Source of the DNA: Nannobrachium achirus
Taxonomy: Eukaryota; Chordata; Actinopteri; Myctophiformes; Myctophidae
DNA length: 64,000 nt
Assembly: GCA_963921795.1 (NCBI GenBank)
Contig: OY997652.1
Span: forward strand, 58,454,919-58,518,918
Direction of reading: 5' to 3'
Part shown: in pieces, positions 48,690 through 59,963 of the stretch
Position numbering within the stretch: the stretch's first letter is position 1
Layout: each line of letters begins with the position of its first letter
Position numbers and translations under genes: made by a program
The notes under the pieces: generated by a model
Told to the model about the DNA's origin: nothing
What the model saw: the letters and a program-made list of their open reading frames with translations, nothing else
The model's database searches: none

Positions 48690-49048
48690 GGTGCGTCTGT
48701 GTAGACAGTTACGATAATCCATGTGCTGTGAGCTGGTGTCTCGGGCAAGTTGACTTTTATCTTGAGATAGTGTTGTTGTCGACCTTGGCTCCTGCAGCTG
48801 GTGGAATGTTGTCTTTTGGGTAGAGCATGGGGGGATGTTGATTTCTGGGTCAGTTTGACTTTTAACTGTAGTGGAGTTTGTGCTATCAAGCTGTTTGTGC
48901 ATCATGGAGACAGGGTAGTCAAAGCTGTGAGAGTCCTTGCACTGGAGATTTACAGTCTCATGTACAGTAGAGGCCAACCTAAAAACTGATAAAGTAACAG
49001 AAAGAGTACTCTCACATACAGCAGTGTTTGTGTCCATTTCAGCACCTT

Positions 49049-49728
49049 TCATTTGTAATTGTCCAGTTCCTTCAAATCACAAATCACTGTTATCTTGGCT
49101 GTATCTCCATTTGGTTTTACCATCACTTTGCCATTTCTGCTCCATGTACCTTGAATTTGTTTCTGTTTCTTGAGCACGCGCGCCTCTTTGGCAATTTCAG
49201 CATTTTTCTTGGTTAGATGCTCGTTAACGTAAACATCCGAACCTTTAAGCATCCTTCCTTGTCTCAAGAGTTGATCTTTGTGTTTTCTGTTTGCGAATCT
49301 CATCAGTATCACAGGGATTGCTTTACGATCCTTGCTCTGGAGTGTGTAGCAAGCTGCGATGTGATCCTGTTTCACCACAATCTCCTTTGATTTAAAGAAA
49401 TCAATGACTTGCCTTTCAATGGTTGCTTGTTCCTCTGGCGGGGTATCCTCGCTGGGGCTACTGGCCGCAGCCGCCCTGGCATAGGAGAATGGTTTAACTC
49501 TCAGCCCCGAAATAATTACGTCATCCGCTCTCGAAAATTGCTCCAATTCATCCACTTTTTTTCCAGTTCTTCAATCTTTTGATCTCTTTCCTTGACCATC
49601 GCCTTCAACTCCAAGACCTCCTTCATCAGGTCAGCCTGATGTTTGGTCATCAAACTCGTCAATTTAGTCATCTCCTCAGCCTGAAGGCTGAGTGAGGTCT
49701 TTATTTCTTCGATATCCTTTTTCGTCAT
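49049..49728 (-). pseudogene. Copy A ORF1
   Basis: The N-terminus TKKDIEEIKTSLSLQAEEMT leads into a coiled coil (LELKAMVKERDQKIEELEKK). Then comes an RRM-like part: RADDVIISGLRVKPFSYARA, ATIERQVIDFFKSKEIVVKQ, IPVILMRFANRKHKDQLLRQ and KGSDVYVNEHLTKKNAEIAK. One frameshift near 49550 divides the two parts. This resembles nucleic-acid-binding ORF1 proteins of L2-like LINEs. Confidence 0.85.
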
Positions 49729-49814
49729 TTTGTCGTTTAGTTGTTCAGTTAGTTTGTTTGGCCCTGCAGTGTGCTACACCACAAGTGGCCTTGTAGGAGC
49801 TTTAGTCTATGCGA

Positions 49815-50137
49815 CTGTCTTTATCGCCTGTCTGAACACCAGTCCAAGATTGAAGACTCACCTTTTCAGACTCCACCTAAACCCTTAGCACTACCAAAAA
49901 AAAAAAATCAATGACCATACATGAAGCTAGTTAGCATTTGTTTTTAGGTTTTTAGAACCTTTTTGTTCTTTACTGATTATATTGTGTTTTTTCTAGATAG
50001 CTATTCATTTGCATTTGTTATACTGCTGTTGATGTACTGACATATTATCTTGTTTATTATTGTGCTGTTTTATCTGCTTAATGTAAGTCGCTTTGGATTA
50101 AAAGCGTCTGCTAAATGCCTAAACTGTAAACTGTACA
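49815..50137 (+). pseudogene. LINE C-terminus and 3' tail, right half
   Basis: LNTSPRLKTHLFRLHLNP and a stop complete the frame left at 38178. The 3' UTR CAATGACCATACATGAAGCT through GCGTCTGCTAAATGCC matches 33890-34107. The tail is TAAACTG repeats. Confidence 0.85.
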
Positions 50138-51614
50138 TATAGGCCTGTGACAAATTGTCAAAAAGTGCTTTAGTTTTCGAGATACCCCTACCAGAGGTAG
50201 AACCAAACACACGATAGTTTTTCCTCATCTCTAAGGCCTCCCATACATGAAATGGATTCTTGTATAAAAATATTTGACTGCAAAAGTGGTGAAATTGATA
50301 TATAATGTTATACACCCCAGACTAAAAATAAGGCCTGTCCGTCTGGGGGTTGAGGCATATACACTCCTGTAGATTCACAATGGAAGCTCTGATAGGTTTA
50401 GAACTTGCCATACGTGGAGCCAGGACATCCTTCTACATCCTAGAAAAGACCAAATGTCAGTATCTGAATTAAAATGGGAGATATAGGCATTTGAACACAT
50501 ACCTACAATAGGCGGAAATGTAAATCTATGTAGAACACTTTCTTTACTTTCTAGTGACTCTGACATGGATTGCCATATCAACACACATGCTTGTTGGAAA
50601 GGCGTGGCCCTACTGAATTCAACAGTACCAATTGTGTAAAGGTAGCTTGTATACTCATGGAGTTATATCACTAAATGTATATGGTGTCCCAAATGAGTAA
50701 TGCAAAGTACAATATCACACTGATTAATTTTATTTTCAATTCACTTATCAAGGGTTGACATCTTTAACAAATTACCTTGAGTAGAAGTCCCTGAAATGTA
50801 TGAAATGCCCCAAATTGAGAAAATGTTAAATTGTATGCAACTTCAACTATAGGGCAGAGAAACGTGTAGGCCTACAGTAGAAATACTAACAATTATTTAG
50901 CAAACCTGGCTGAGGGAAACCAAGCTCCATCCATTGGAAGCTGCATCTATTCTCTCTGTATCTTATTGCCTACACTACATGGGCTTCTTCATAAACAGGT
51001 CAATCATTGCAAATATTTTGGAAAGTGAAAAAAGAAGGTCCTAGCCAAATCAAAGAATGACCTAGATTACATTTCCATTTAGTGTAATAGAGCCTTTCCA
51101 ATGGCCTACATTGACATTGTATTTTGTACGTTGTGCAGCACTTTTGTCGACCCTTGTGGTTTTTAAATGTGCTCTAGAAATAAAATTGACTTGACTTGAC
51201 TTCACTTGGTTTGACATTAGCACTACCCTGACCCTGTTAAACCAGAATGGAACAGAGCCTTAAGTGGTATCAATTATGGTTACTTAGTGTACATAGAGCA
51301 TGTATTTCTAAAAAGCAGACTGCCTAACTCTAACCCTAAACCTAACCTCAGTAACCGTGACGTGGGTGATTATCTAACCTGCCGACGCTTGCAGGTGATT
51401 ATCTAACCTGCCGACGCTGTTCGACCCAACGGGAGTTTGACCTATGGGCCCCTGGCTTTCTGTTCATATCCTGAAATTGGCTGAAAAACATAATTTGGTT
51501 TCCTGTGTCCTTGCATTAAAGACCCATAGACTGCATTCTGGGCTCTGGGCTCTAAATGAACCGGTGTTGCCATGTCTGCTTATAATAAGTTTGTGTCTTA
51601 AAACATAAATAAAT

Positions 51615-51659
<45 letters not shown>

Positions 51660-51737
51660 TAGTTGCTTATTGGGCTTACTTTCTAATATTTTTTTAAACC
51701 AGTGGTTCCCAAATCTTTTCATATCAAGGACTCCAGA
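50138..51737 (-). other. Middle of TRPM intron 5
   Basis: No genes. A (TA)n tract of about 40 bp lies at 51617-51657 and a direct repeat (GTGATTATCTAACCTGCCGA) at 51365-51412. Confidence 0.5.
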
Positions 51738-52121
51738 TTAACTCGCCCCAATTTTGAACCAATACGGCTCGTTCTTTTTACGTTGTCCGATGACTGTAAG
51801 CTGATGAGGGGTTGCGCCGCCGTGTACAGTTAAAACATCTCCCATAATGCTGCTCTCAAAAATCCACCGCCCGTTAGCAATAATGGAGTCCCAAATCACT
51901 TCCTGGCTGTTTTCTGTGGATCTGATCTAGAAAATGCATTTCTATGCTCTGAATGTATGGCAAGCGGTGCGGCCCAATTCACAATAATTATTTGCATAAG
52001 GCTGCCCTCTGCCGCCAGCTAAGCTAAAGTACACATATGAGCGTCCATTGTAAAATGAATCGCAAAGGTAAGATGCTTTTTGCTGGCACCAGCCCCAATA
52101 AATAAATAATAAATCTGGCAG
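51738..52121. mobile_element. Second copy of the TTAA MITE, inverted and diverged
   Basis: It starts TTAACTCGCCCC, matching the reverse of the right end at 43493. It contains GGGGTTGCGCCGCCGT and GCCCTCTGCCGCC, and ends AATAAATCTGGCAG. The last bases of the terminus are lost. Confidence 0.7.
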
Positions 52122-52235
52122 TCCCCCATCTGAAAATATGTGGTGCCAGGGACCTCCACACAGATTTGTGTTGTTAAATTGTTTCACAAATATTCAAATA
52201 ATTGTAGTTTTTTTTCCTCAATATTTTTAAATAGC

Positions 52236-52295
52236 AAATATACAAGCTCACAATGTGTCGCAATATGACACATTGTGAGCTTGCTGATCTGCTTT
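52236..52295. repeat. AGCTCACAA palindrome, best copy
   Basis: Perfect 17-bp arms CAAGCTCACAATGTGTC at 52243-52259 and GACACATTGTGAGCTTG at 52267-52283, with a 7-base loop. Confidence 0.85.
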
Positions 52296-52486
52296 TTTAA
52301 AATGTAAAACTGAGCCTAGTTGCTTCTGTTGGGCTTATTTCTTTGGCTACATCTGGCAACAGCCAATTCCCTGTCACTTTCTTACTTGGGAGGAAGTGAA
52401 AAGATGTTTTTGAAGCAGCACACAGAGAAAAACTCTCTGGCGCCCTCTGTAAAAGGCAATGGCAGCCTCCATAGAGAGGGCCAGGA

Positions 52487-52639
52487 CAGAGATTGCGTTA
52501 GACCGGGAATTGCCGGATTTGACCGATTTTTAATGACAAAGACCGGAAAATATAAACCTCATCGGACATAAGGACCGATTGAAAATGACACGGCAGTTCA
52601 TTAATATCACCGCAAATCCCTCTCTCTCTCTCTTTCTCA

Positions 52640-52705
<66 letters not shown>

Positions 52706-53707
52706 TCACTCTCACATGCATGTTAGTTTGGTTGCACAAAAACACACGGGTTAAGCTACACTTTTTCCTGTTAATAATAACCTATGTGAAATAAGCTGCA
52801 TTGGGAGATACGCGGCAGACACTTTATTGTGAAGGTAAGACAGGAAATGATAGTTGTTGCTGGGTTGGCCCTAGTTGTCGGTTTGTTATGATGTCGCTAA
52901 AGTCTGTGAGCTGCATTGGTTTGGAATACCCCGCGCAGTTTAAGTTATACATGAATGGACAGTCAAAATAAGTTGTATTATCAGAACTGTTTAGCCTACA
53001 TTAATTTGCGAACGGGGCGCTGGGGGGAGAGAGAAGACAGCAGTCCATTTCAGCGTCATCTTGCAACGTGCACCCACGGGAATTATGGAAGACACGCAGG
53101 ACAACTAACAACCCATATAAAACAAACTTTATACACTCGATTGACGTTCTTTATGAGGAGAGTTATGGAAACTGTACGAGATCACCACCAAAGCCTTTAC
53201 AACCTTCCCAAAGTTGCATAGAGATGCATGGACATCGTGACCACTCGACCATAGCAGTGAGTAGTCTATAATTGATTAATTTCTGGACAGATGAATCTAT
53301 CAACCTATGAAACATTTGCGCAGACCTCACTTTCAGAATATTTCTCATTATTCTGTACATGTGTTAGCCTCGATGCAACAGAAACAACTTGTTATGAAAC
53401 CATGCAGTATGCGTGCAAACACACAGCCTGAGCCTGCGCGAGAATAGTCCAATATAAATTAATTCCCTTATGCAAGATGAAGCTGTATGTTTTTTGTACA
53501 GCCTACTACTCCTTTACATTCAATTCGTTCAGTCCCAACTATACAACAGGACTTAAACTGTTGTTTTTGGCTATGTTTTTGCACCTGCTTGTCATCCATG
53601 CATTACAATTATGACTAATTATGTCCGGTATTTTTATCAGATGTCCGATAAATTTTAATCATGCCGGTCACGGTGACCGGCTGTTAAAAATCCTAGCGCG
53701 ACCTCTG
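52487..53707. mobile_element. hAT element with CAGAG termini
   Basis: Left CAGAGATTGCGTTAG and right CTAGCGCGACCTCTG are imperfect inverted repeats. The 8-bp duplication GGCCAGGA is exact at 52479-52486 and 53708-53715. It contains a (TC)n tract at 52620-52700. No transposase frame. Confidence 0.88.
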
Positions 53708-53715
53708 GGCCAGGA

Positions 53716-54242
53716 ATAAGGTGAATAGTCAGTGTGTAGTTGATGAGTGGTTCAGTTAGCGCCATCTACTGGTACCCAGAATGTCTATATAAACCAGAAG
53801 CCCAGAGCAGTCTACTCTCTGCTATGAGGTAGGTTATGTCACGGTCCGGTGCTCCTCTGCAAAAGTAAAATATTGCTTCTCGCCCTTAGGGCGTCTTATT
53901 GGTGTAATATACTGTACACTGTTGTGTAACATCAGTTGACATGCTTCTTCAGTGTATTTGTGTTTTGTTGCTGTTACTCACATCAGTTTTACTATGTATT
54001 TTGTACTGAAGTCAATGTTATCTTTCACAAAACCAGAGGAGGAGCCAACTTCAATATGTTGTGCTTTGAACCAATCATTGTAGGTAATTGTTCTTTATGT
54101 ATTAAGTCAAAGGTTTACAAGTTAAGATAATGTTAGCATCGGCCGCCATGACTCAAAGAGGCAGTAACGTAGTAGCCGGGTTACAATCCCGGGTGTTACA
54201 CAAGTGCATGTTAAAAAACAAATAGAGAATCAGGTGTTTTAC
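53716..54242 (-). other. 5' part of TRPM intron 5
   Basis: Nothing recognised. Confidence 0.5.
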
Positions 54243-54368
54243 CTTCTCCCAGAGGACGGCAGCCATGTCACTGTAGTTCTGTAGGACAGCCCAGATGAAG
54301 AGATGAGTCCAGGGGGATTCACAGAGCTGGTTCCTGTATTCTCCATCCAGACCTTGCTTTCTGACATG
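54243..54368 (-). CDS. trpm4-like: TRPM4/5-like channel, exon 5
   Basis: This 42-codon phase 0-0 exon has acceptor TCTCCTCAG and donor GAGAAG/GTAAAA. It encodes HVRKQGLDGEYRNQLCESPW and then THLFIWAVLQNYSDMAAVLW with EK at the end. This matches the TRPM signature W..L..WA.L.....MA...WE (human TRPM4 [23 protein letters not shown]). The following intron is 18.6 kb and holds the nested LINE complex. Confidence 0.9.
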
Positions 54369-54789
54369 CTGAGGAGAGAAGAAAAGAACTATGAAGAGGA
54401 AATGGGAGATGAGCATTAAATGACCAATGGAGAATTGTTTTCATTCTTATATTGCTAAAGAGTAAATATTTTACCCCATCATAAATCACAACTTAGGCCT
54501 ATGTTTGTTTTACTCCAATGTTTACAAACATTAGTAAGTCAATCACCTAGAGAATAAAAAACATTTCTCTAGAGCTATCTGATTACATTTATATTACTGA
54601 TCAGGCCTTCATTGACTTCTCACTCCCCCTCTACACTAAATATCTTCACAGAAAATAGTCAACCTACTACTTCTACAACACTGCTACTGCTATGTCCACT
54701 GAGTGTTCAACCCCAGAACAGGGACACTAGGGTTCATGTTTAAAAAGTGGATGAAACAACATAACAGTATTATATGTTCAGAAGAATAC

Positions 54790-54888
54790 CTCCAGAGCCT
54801 TCTTGCCAGAGGTGAAGTCTTCTAGACCCAGAGCAGTGAAGTAGAACGGCTTCTCTTCACCCATGAACTTCTTCAAGACACCTGACAC
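54790..54888 (-). CDS. trpm4-like: TRPM4/5-like channel, exon 4
   Basis: This 33-codon, phase 0-0 exon has acceptor GTCTCTCCAG and donor CTGGAG/GTATTC. It encodes VSGVLKKFMGEEKPFYF followed by TALGLEDFTSGKKALE. Its first part aligns with the TRPM4 region HVLRMLLGKM, the rest with a poorly conserved linker. It was found from its splice sites and flanking exons. Confidence 0.82.
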
Positions 54889-54975
54889 CTGGAGAGACAG
54901 AGAAGAGGCAGAAAGAGGACATAAGACAATCCTGTCAGAGGACAACTTTCCTCTCAAATCAGGCTTTGTCCGATG

Positions 54976-55019
<44 letters not shown>

Positions 55020-55021
55020 TC
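54976..55021. repeat. (CTTT)n microsatellite
   Basis: About 11 units, between exons 3 and 4. Confidence 0.96.
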
Positions 55022-55235
55022 GTTTTTCAGAAATAAAGATTCAAACAGTATAGAATTATCACGATTATATTATTCACCAATATATAGCTTTATATTAGTA
55101 GATTGTGCTGTGCCAACATTATATAGTGCAACATATAATAATAACATATAATAATAATATAATACAACATTAAGTAGTGAGTGAACAGAACCACTGATCA
55201 AGGATTATAATATATTTGTCTGAACATAAACTCAC

Positions 55236-55472
55236 CTCAAACAGGCTGATCTCTTTCAGAGAGTCAAGGTCTGAGTTTCCCAGTCTCTCCTTCAGTTGCT
55301 CCAGTAGCAGCTTGTAGAGCAGTGTGTCTTCATCCACTCTGCTGTAGAGTTCCTCCAGGAGGCCATAAGTCAGGTATTCCTCGAAGTTGAACTTCTTCTC
55401 AATGAACAGACGTACAAACGGTGTCTTGTCATTGGTCAGTGCGAACGCCATGCAGTCCTTCAGAGCTTCATC
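55236..55472 (-). CDS. trpm4-like: TRPM4/5-like channel, exon 3 (ankyrin-like region)
   Basis: This phase 0-0 exon of 79 codons has acceptor GTCCAACAG and donor TTTGAG/GTGAGT. It encodes DEALKDCMAFALTNDKTPF, then VRLFIEKKFNFEEYLTYG and a leucine-rich stretch ending in LKEISLFE. It corresponds to the TRPM4 segment [20 protein letters not shown], which forms helical repeats in the cytoplasmic TRPM homology region. Reading frame, splice sites and family match all agree. Confidence 0.9.
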
Positions 55473-55700
55473 CTGTTGGACACAGTGGAAGTAAAACAAG
55501 GACAGTTTATCAAACTGTTTATAAAAAGTAAACCAGAAAACAAAAAAAGGAAACAATATTGAGATTTGAATTCATTATCCTAAAATAAATGCACACAATC
55601 TGTCACTGTGTGTGTGTGTGTGCGCGCGCGTGTGTGCATGCGTGTGTGCAGTGTGTGTCTTTGTCTGTCTTTGTCACACAGTTGTGATGTTGTTTCTCAC

Positions 55701-55782
55701 CGTCCAGTCGATGTCATCATTGAAGAGCTGACTGCTGGCAAAGTCCACTCTGTTCCATCTCAGTGATAGAATCAGCTCCTTA
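55701..55782 (-). CDS. trpm4-like: TRPM4/5-like channel, exon 2 (WNRVD motif)
   Basis: The acceptor CCCTTACAG precedes the exon and the donor is GACG/GTGAGA. It encodes KELILSLRWNRVDFASSQLF and then NDDIDWT. The motif AWNRVDIA is a hallmark of TRPM proteins, and here it reads RWNRVDFA. The exon starts with one base of a codon and ends in phase 0. Exon 1 ends with one base rather than the two needed here, so a short exon of about 31 or 34 bases probably lies between them (about 11 residues are also missing by comparison with TRPM4). A sense-strand (GT)n(GCGT)n tract of 212 bp ends 46 bases upstream. Confidence 0.88.
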
Positions 55783-55828
55783 CTGTAAGGGAAAGCATTA
55801 CCTGATGCACGCTGCTTACTGGCTGTAA

Positions 55829-56043
<215 letters not shown>

Positions 56044-56127
56044 AAATCAATCATAATTATTGCAGGACCAAAAAGAAGACTATACCCTTCCCAGGGTAGA
56101 ACAAAATTAGACATTGTTTTTTCATGT

Positions 56128-56561
56128 TTAACGGAGGACTTCAACACTTTTCAACCTGTCTTCATATAATAGGTCCTCACTAATGTTCATAATAAAATAG
56201 CACAATGTCTTTCTACTCAGTCTGGGTCTCATAGGAGAGCTGTCAAATCCTTCCACCGGTGACATCATCATTTGACAGATTTTTTTTAAACAATATTTTT
56301 GAAAAGAAATATTTAGATTGTTATTATCACGAGAACAATGGCTTCCACTTTAACATTGCAACCTTTCAGGAATAGAAAGCCTGCAGTTTCTATTAGCTTG
56401 CATTTCCCATTGATGATGTCACCGGTGGAAGGATTTGAACCACCCACAGCTCTCCTATGAGACCCAAACAGAGTAGAAAAGAATTGTGATATTTTATGAT
56501 GGACATTAGTGAGGACCTATAATATGAAGATAGTTTGAAAAGTGGTGAAGTCCTCCTTTAA
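56128..56561. mobile_element. Foldback MITE with long arms, TTAA ends
   Basis: The outer ends TTAACGGAGGACTTCA and TGAAGTCCTCCTTTAA are inverted. Arms of about 140 bp (containing GGGTCTCATAGGAGAGCTG) pair across a 130-base centre. Confidence 0.8.
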
Positions 56562-56867
56562 GAATTTCTCTGTACTTTTACTGCAAAAGAATGAAATTCA
56601 TCCTTGAAGTGACTCATCACTGCACTTCTCATTTTCTACCTGGTTGTTTTTACATCATACTTTCATAGGCCTAGCCCTATATGGTCTACAGGTAGTGTCC
56701 CTACACCCTAAAACAACATTTTATGCCAATATTTGCTTCTATTGCGAATCAGCAGCCTTTTATATAAGGCCTGGCCTTGTTATATGCGGAAATAGAAAAA
56801 GGTGCCATTTTCTGAGCAAGATTCACATGTAATACTGTTTCTACTCTTACTATCAGGGGTATCATTA

Positions 56868-56870
<3 letters not shown>

Positions 56871-56952
<82 letters not shown>
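56871..56952. repeat. (GT)n microsatellite
   Basis: About 41 units, in the intron between exons 1 and 2. Confidence 0.97.
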
Positions 56953-56956
<4 letters not shown>

Positions 56957-57091
56957 CCCGACCCCAGGGAGGGGTATTTCAAAAACTTGAGTGTTTGTTC
57001 CTGCACTAAATGTGTTGTAGCCCACAGTGTTTTTCACCTCCCAGAAATAAGGACTATTAAATATAATATGAATTATTGTTCTATATTGTAC

Positions 57092-57240
57092 CTGGCATCA
57101 GGGCTTTGATGATGACTGTATCAAAGTCTTCTGGTCCGTCCTTCTCTTCATGGTAGAATGTTATCAACTTCCTGTTATGGTAGATGCTCTGAACCTGGGG
57201 GTCAAGGTCAAAGGTCAAATCATGAGCAAATTGTTCATTT
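57092..57240 (-). CDS. trpm4-like: TRPM4/5-like channel, exon 1 of those visible (end of N-terminal homology region)
   Basis: The exon follows an acceptor TTCTGTTTTGCAG and ends at the donor CCAG/GTACAA. Translation gives NEQFAHDLTFDLDPQ followed by FYHEEKDGPEDFDTVIIKAL. The DG.E.F.T.I.KAL pattern is the one that closes the N-terminal homology region of TRPM4/5 (human TRPM4 has DGSEEFETIVLKAL). It begins with the last base of a codon and ends one base into a codon. Thirty bases upstream of the exon, on the sense strand, is a (GT)n tract. Exons further 5' are needed for the SLOG-type domain and were not found in the remaining 6.7 kb. Confidence 0.85.
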
Positions 57241-57269
57241 CTGCAAAACAGAAGGTTTAGTTTAATCAT

Positions 57270-57270
<1 letters not shown>

Positions 57271-57336
<66 letters not shown>
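57271..57336. repeat. (CA)n microsatellite upstream of exon 1
   Basis: It reads (GT)n GCGCGCGC on the gene's strand and ends 30 bases before exon 1. Confidence 0.97.
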
Positions 57337-57342
<6 letters not shown>

Positions 57343-59052
57343 GTAATGCACGTTCTGCTCTGTTTGGCTCTACACAGTGGAAGCAAGAGAGAGGATGACA
57401 TGCAATGATGCAACACATGTTGGATTCAAACTATTAAAGCTATTTTCCCACTGAAATGAGTCAGATAAACTCATGGATGGTCAGGTATACAGGCAGTATT
57501 TATATTTGTTTTAGAGGAGTTGCTAACTTAAAGGACCTACACCATGAATTTTCACTTTTTCTCCAGAGCTCGCCACGGTGGCCGGGTGGGTGCGGAGCTC
57601 CGCAGCCAGACGGAGGTGCACCGTCTCGGGCTGCGCAGGCAGGGCGAGCGCCCCGGAGCCTGCGGTCAAAAAGTTTGGGAACCACTGTTCTATACTAGGC
57701 TATGATATCCTAGGTTTGTTATCGCCAAAATAAACATTGTTCTACCGTGAGTGATACGTAGTATGCAGTGAAGAATATAGCCTACAATAGTCTAATGTAG
57801 ATTAACTTTCTGTAATGTCTGGTCTAGCAACGGTCGCCCTGTGTCATTTGACAGTAGGCCTATATCATACAACATAGGCCTACAGTAGGCTATAATCAGA
57901 GCTGCAACGTTATCCTATTTTTGTATTGGCCCAATATTAACATTATTTGTTGTCAACGTGGGGTCCGGGGAGGAGTGGAGAGGAGGGGAGGGGGGAGGGG
58001 GGAGGGGGAGGGGTGGAAAAACCCCACTAGATGCGCCCCTGAGCAAACAGAGGCCGTTTTGGTATTGCAGCTGGAGAGCCTCATTATAGCACAGCTAGAA
58101 GAAACAAAAGGAATGGTCAGAGTGTTTGTTGAGGGTTAAAACCTGTCTAAGACTCAATTTTGAGCATATATTTATACAAAAAATAGAGTTTTAAAAGCAT
58201 GGTGTAGGTTCTTTAATCTCAGACATCCAGGAGTTAGCTTAGCAAACCTAAGCTTTCAACACACATTCAAACAGCAAACAGAGACATACAAATATAATAT
58301 AGCCTACAAATACATCCACAACCTTGTCTGATTATGGAAAAGTATAAGCCAAAACATTTTTCTGCAAAACAAACTACCATGCCATACCAGCCTTACCATG
58401 CCTTTAACCATGCCTTCACATTGCTGAATATTGACCATAGACCATACAAAATATGGACAGTGGGAACCATCACTTGACCCATTGGTTTCCATCAGAGCGA
58501 AAATGATGAGTGTCTGCCATCATTGTTTTAATGGTACCCAGTAGTGATGCGCGGGCCGACCCGGTGCCCGTGGCACCCGCCAACCCGCCCGCAATGCGGG
58601 TGGGTGGGTCAAGGTTTCAGACTCAATTGGCGGGCAGCGGGCGGGTGGGTTATCACCACTCTCATGTGCAAAAAATAAATAAGAATAATCACCTGTTCTT
58701 ATTTGCCTTTTATTCTTAACTCATTCCCCGCCTCCCCCGATAGTCCCGAGAAAATCCCAATGTCGTTCCCCGCCAGGCCCGATAGTCCCGAGAATTTGCT
58801 TTTATATAATGTAATGTTTAATTACATTCTTCCACAGCCCGTCACAAAGTCTGAGCCTTTTATCTTAAAGGGAACCTAAAATATCACACATCAAAGTAAG
58901 TGTGTTTGAAAAAAATACTGTAATAATGTATAAATTGCAATACAAATGTATAAATCTCCCCATAACCCACAGTGAACTGGCAAAAGACGCATTTGAGCTC
59001 AAAAGGCTGGCTGCCGGAAAAAAAAAGAGAAGAAAAAAAAGTGTGAGAACAG

Positions 59053-59054
<2 letters not shown>
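57337..59054 (-). other. Intronic sequence upstream of TRPM exon 1 with hAT end fragments
   Basis: AAAAAGTTTGGGAACCACTG at 57669-57688 is a hAT-type right end, preceded by a GC-rich block. TAGTGATGCGCGGGCCGACC at 58542 is a hAT-type left end. No upstream TRPM exon was recognised. Confidence 0.5.

Positions 59055-59125
<71 letters not shown>
59055..59125. repeat. (GT)n microsatellite
   Basis: About 35 units. Confidence 0.97.
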
Positions 59126-59127
<2 letters not shown>

Positions 59128-59837
59128 TCCCTCCAGGACCACTATATCTCTGTTTCAGTGGTCCCTGTTGGACCCCCTGATGGTGTTCAGTCCCATAAAA
59201 AAACAGTGCTATCAGTGAGATCTGCCTCTCTCTCTCTCTCTCTCTCTCAAGACACAAAACACACAATTATCGCCAATTCGCCATATAAATGCTTCTAAAA
59301 CGTACCTGATAATGATGATGGTTGATTTGAATCCACACCCTGGGTTATAATCCATACATCCAGGCTATAATATTAGTTTTGTAATGGTATTTAGTCCACA
59401 AACAAGCCATGATCGCCTTTGCAAAGGTGGGGGTCCCTGGTCGCCTTTCTAACGGAACCAATAAGGGGTCCGCGGGTCCAACGCTTCGCCGACCTCCCAG
59501 AGCAGTGCGGAGTTACATAACATTGTAAAATCAATCAATAAGCCGATCATTTGTTACATAAAGTTCACATGATCCAGTTGCAGGGACAAGTGGTCCCTGT
59601 CGATGGGGTCTCACAAAGGGGGTCCCCTGGTCTCCAGCCAACACTTAGGGAACCAGGTGGGCGTGGGGGTCCCTGGCCCACGCTCCACCAAAACAAGCAT
59701 CAACTACAGCCAACAAGCGATCGATCAACTACAGCCTCGCCTCGTTAGCAAACTGCGTCTGCCCTGCTCTAGCCAGGGCAGTGCAGAGGATTTTTTAGGG
59801 GCAGGGGGAGACATTTTCTAACATGTGCTAGAATGTG

Positions 59838-59910
59838 AAAATAGCAGATCTACAAGCTCTACAAGCTCTCAAAGTGTCGCAGAGCGACGTGTTGAGAGAT
59901 TGCTGATCAC
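59838..59910. repeat. AGCTCACAA-family palindrome, diverged
   Basis: AATAGCAGATCTACAAGCTC at one end and GAGAGATTGCTGATC at the other, with a GTGTCGC/GCGACGT centre. Confidence 0.65.
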
Positions 59911-59963
59911 CTTGTTGAACAAATGTCATAGCAATCCATTCTAGAGGTGTATTCTAGAAGTGT

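Larger units (their letters stand above)
38179..49814 (-). mobile_element. L2-like LINE copy A, interrupted twice
   Basis: Reading on the minus strand: ORF1 at 49728-49049, endonuclease at about 48490-47825, RT at 41826-38650, and a 3' tail of TAAAC repeats at 38179-38200. It is interrupted by copy B (41833-47824) and by a palindrome (39951-40991). The frame would be continuous across both junctions, showing that these are later insertions. It lies in the same orientation as the TRPM gene. Confidence 0.88.

Noticed and set aside
38179-49815. Target-site duplication for L2 copy A
   Set aside because: The flanks TTTCGCCGTGG and TATCGCCTGTC are only loosely similar, so no duplication is claimed although the host LINE clearly continues on both sides.
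56953-57091. A 16-base candidate mini-exon between TRPM exons 1 and 2
   Set aside because: The phase would fit, but there is no pyrimidine tract and the residues do not resemble TRPM4.
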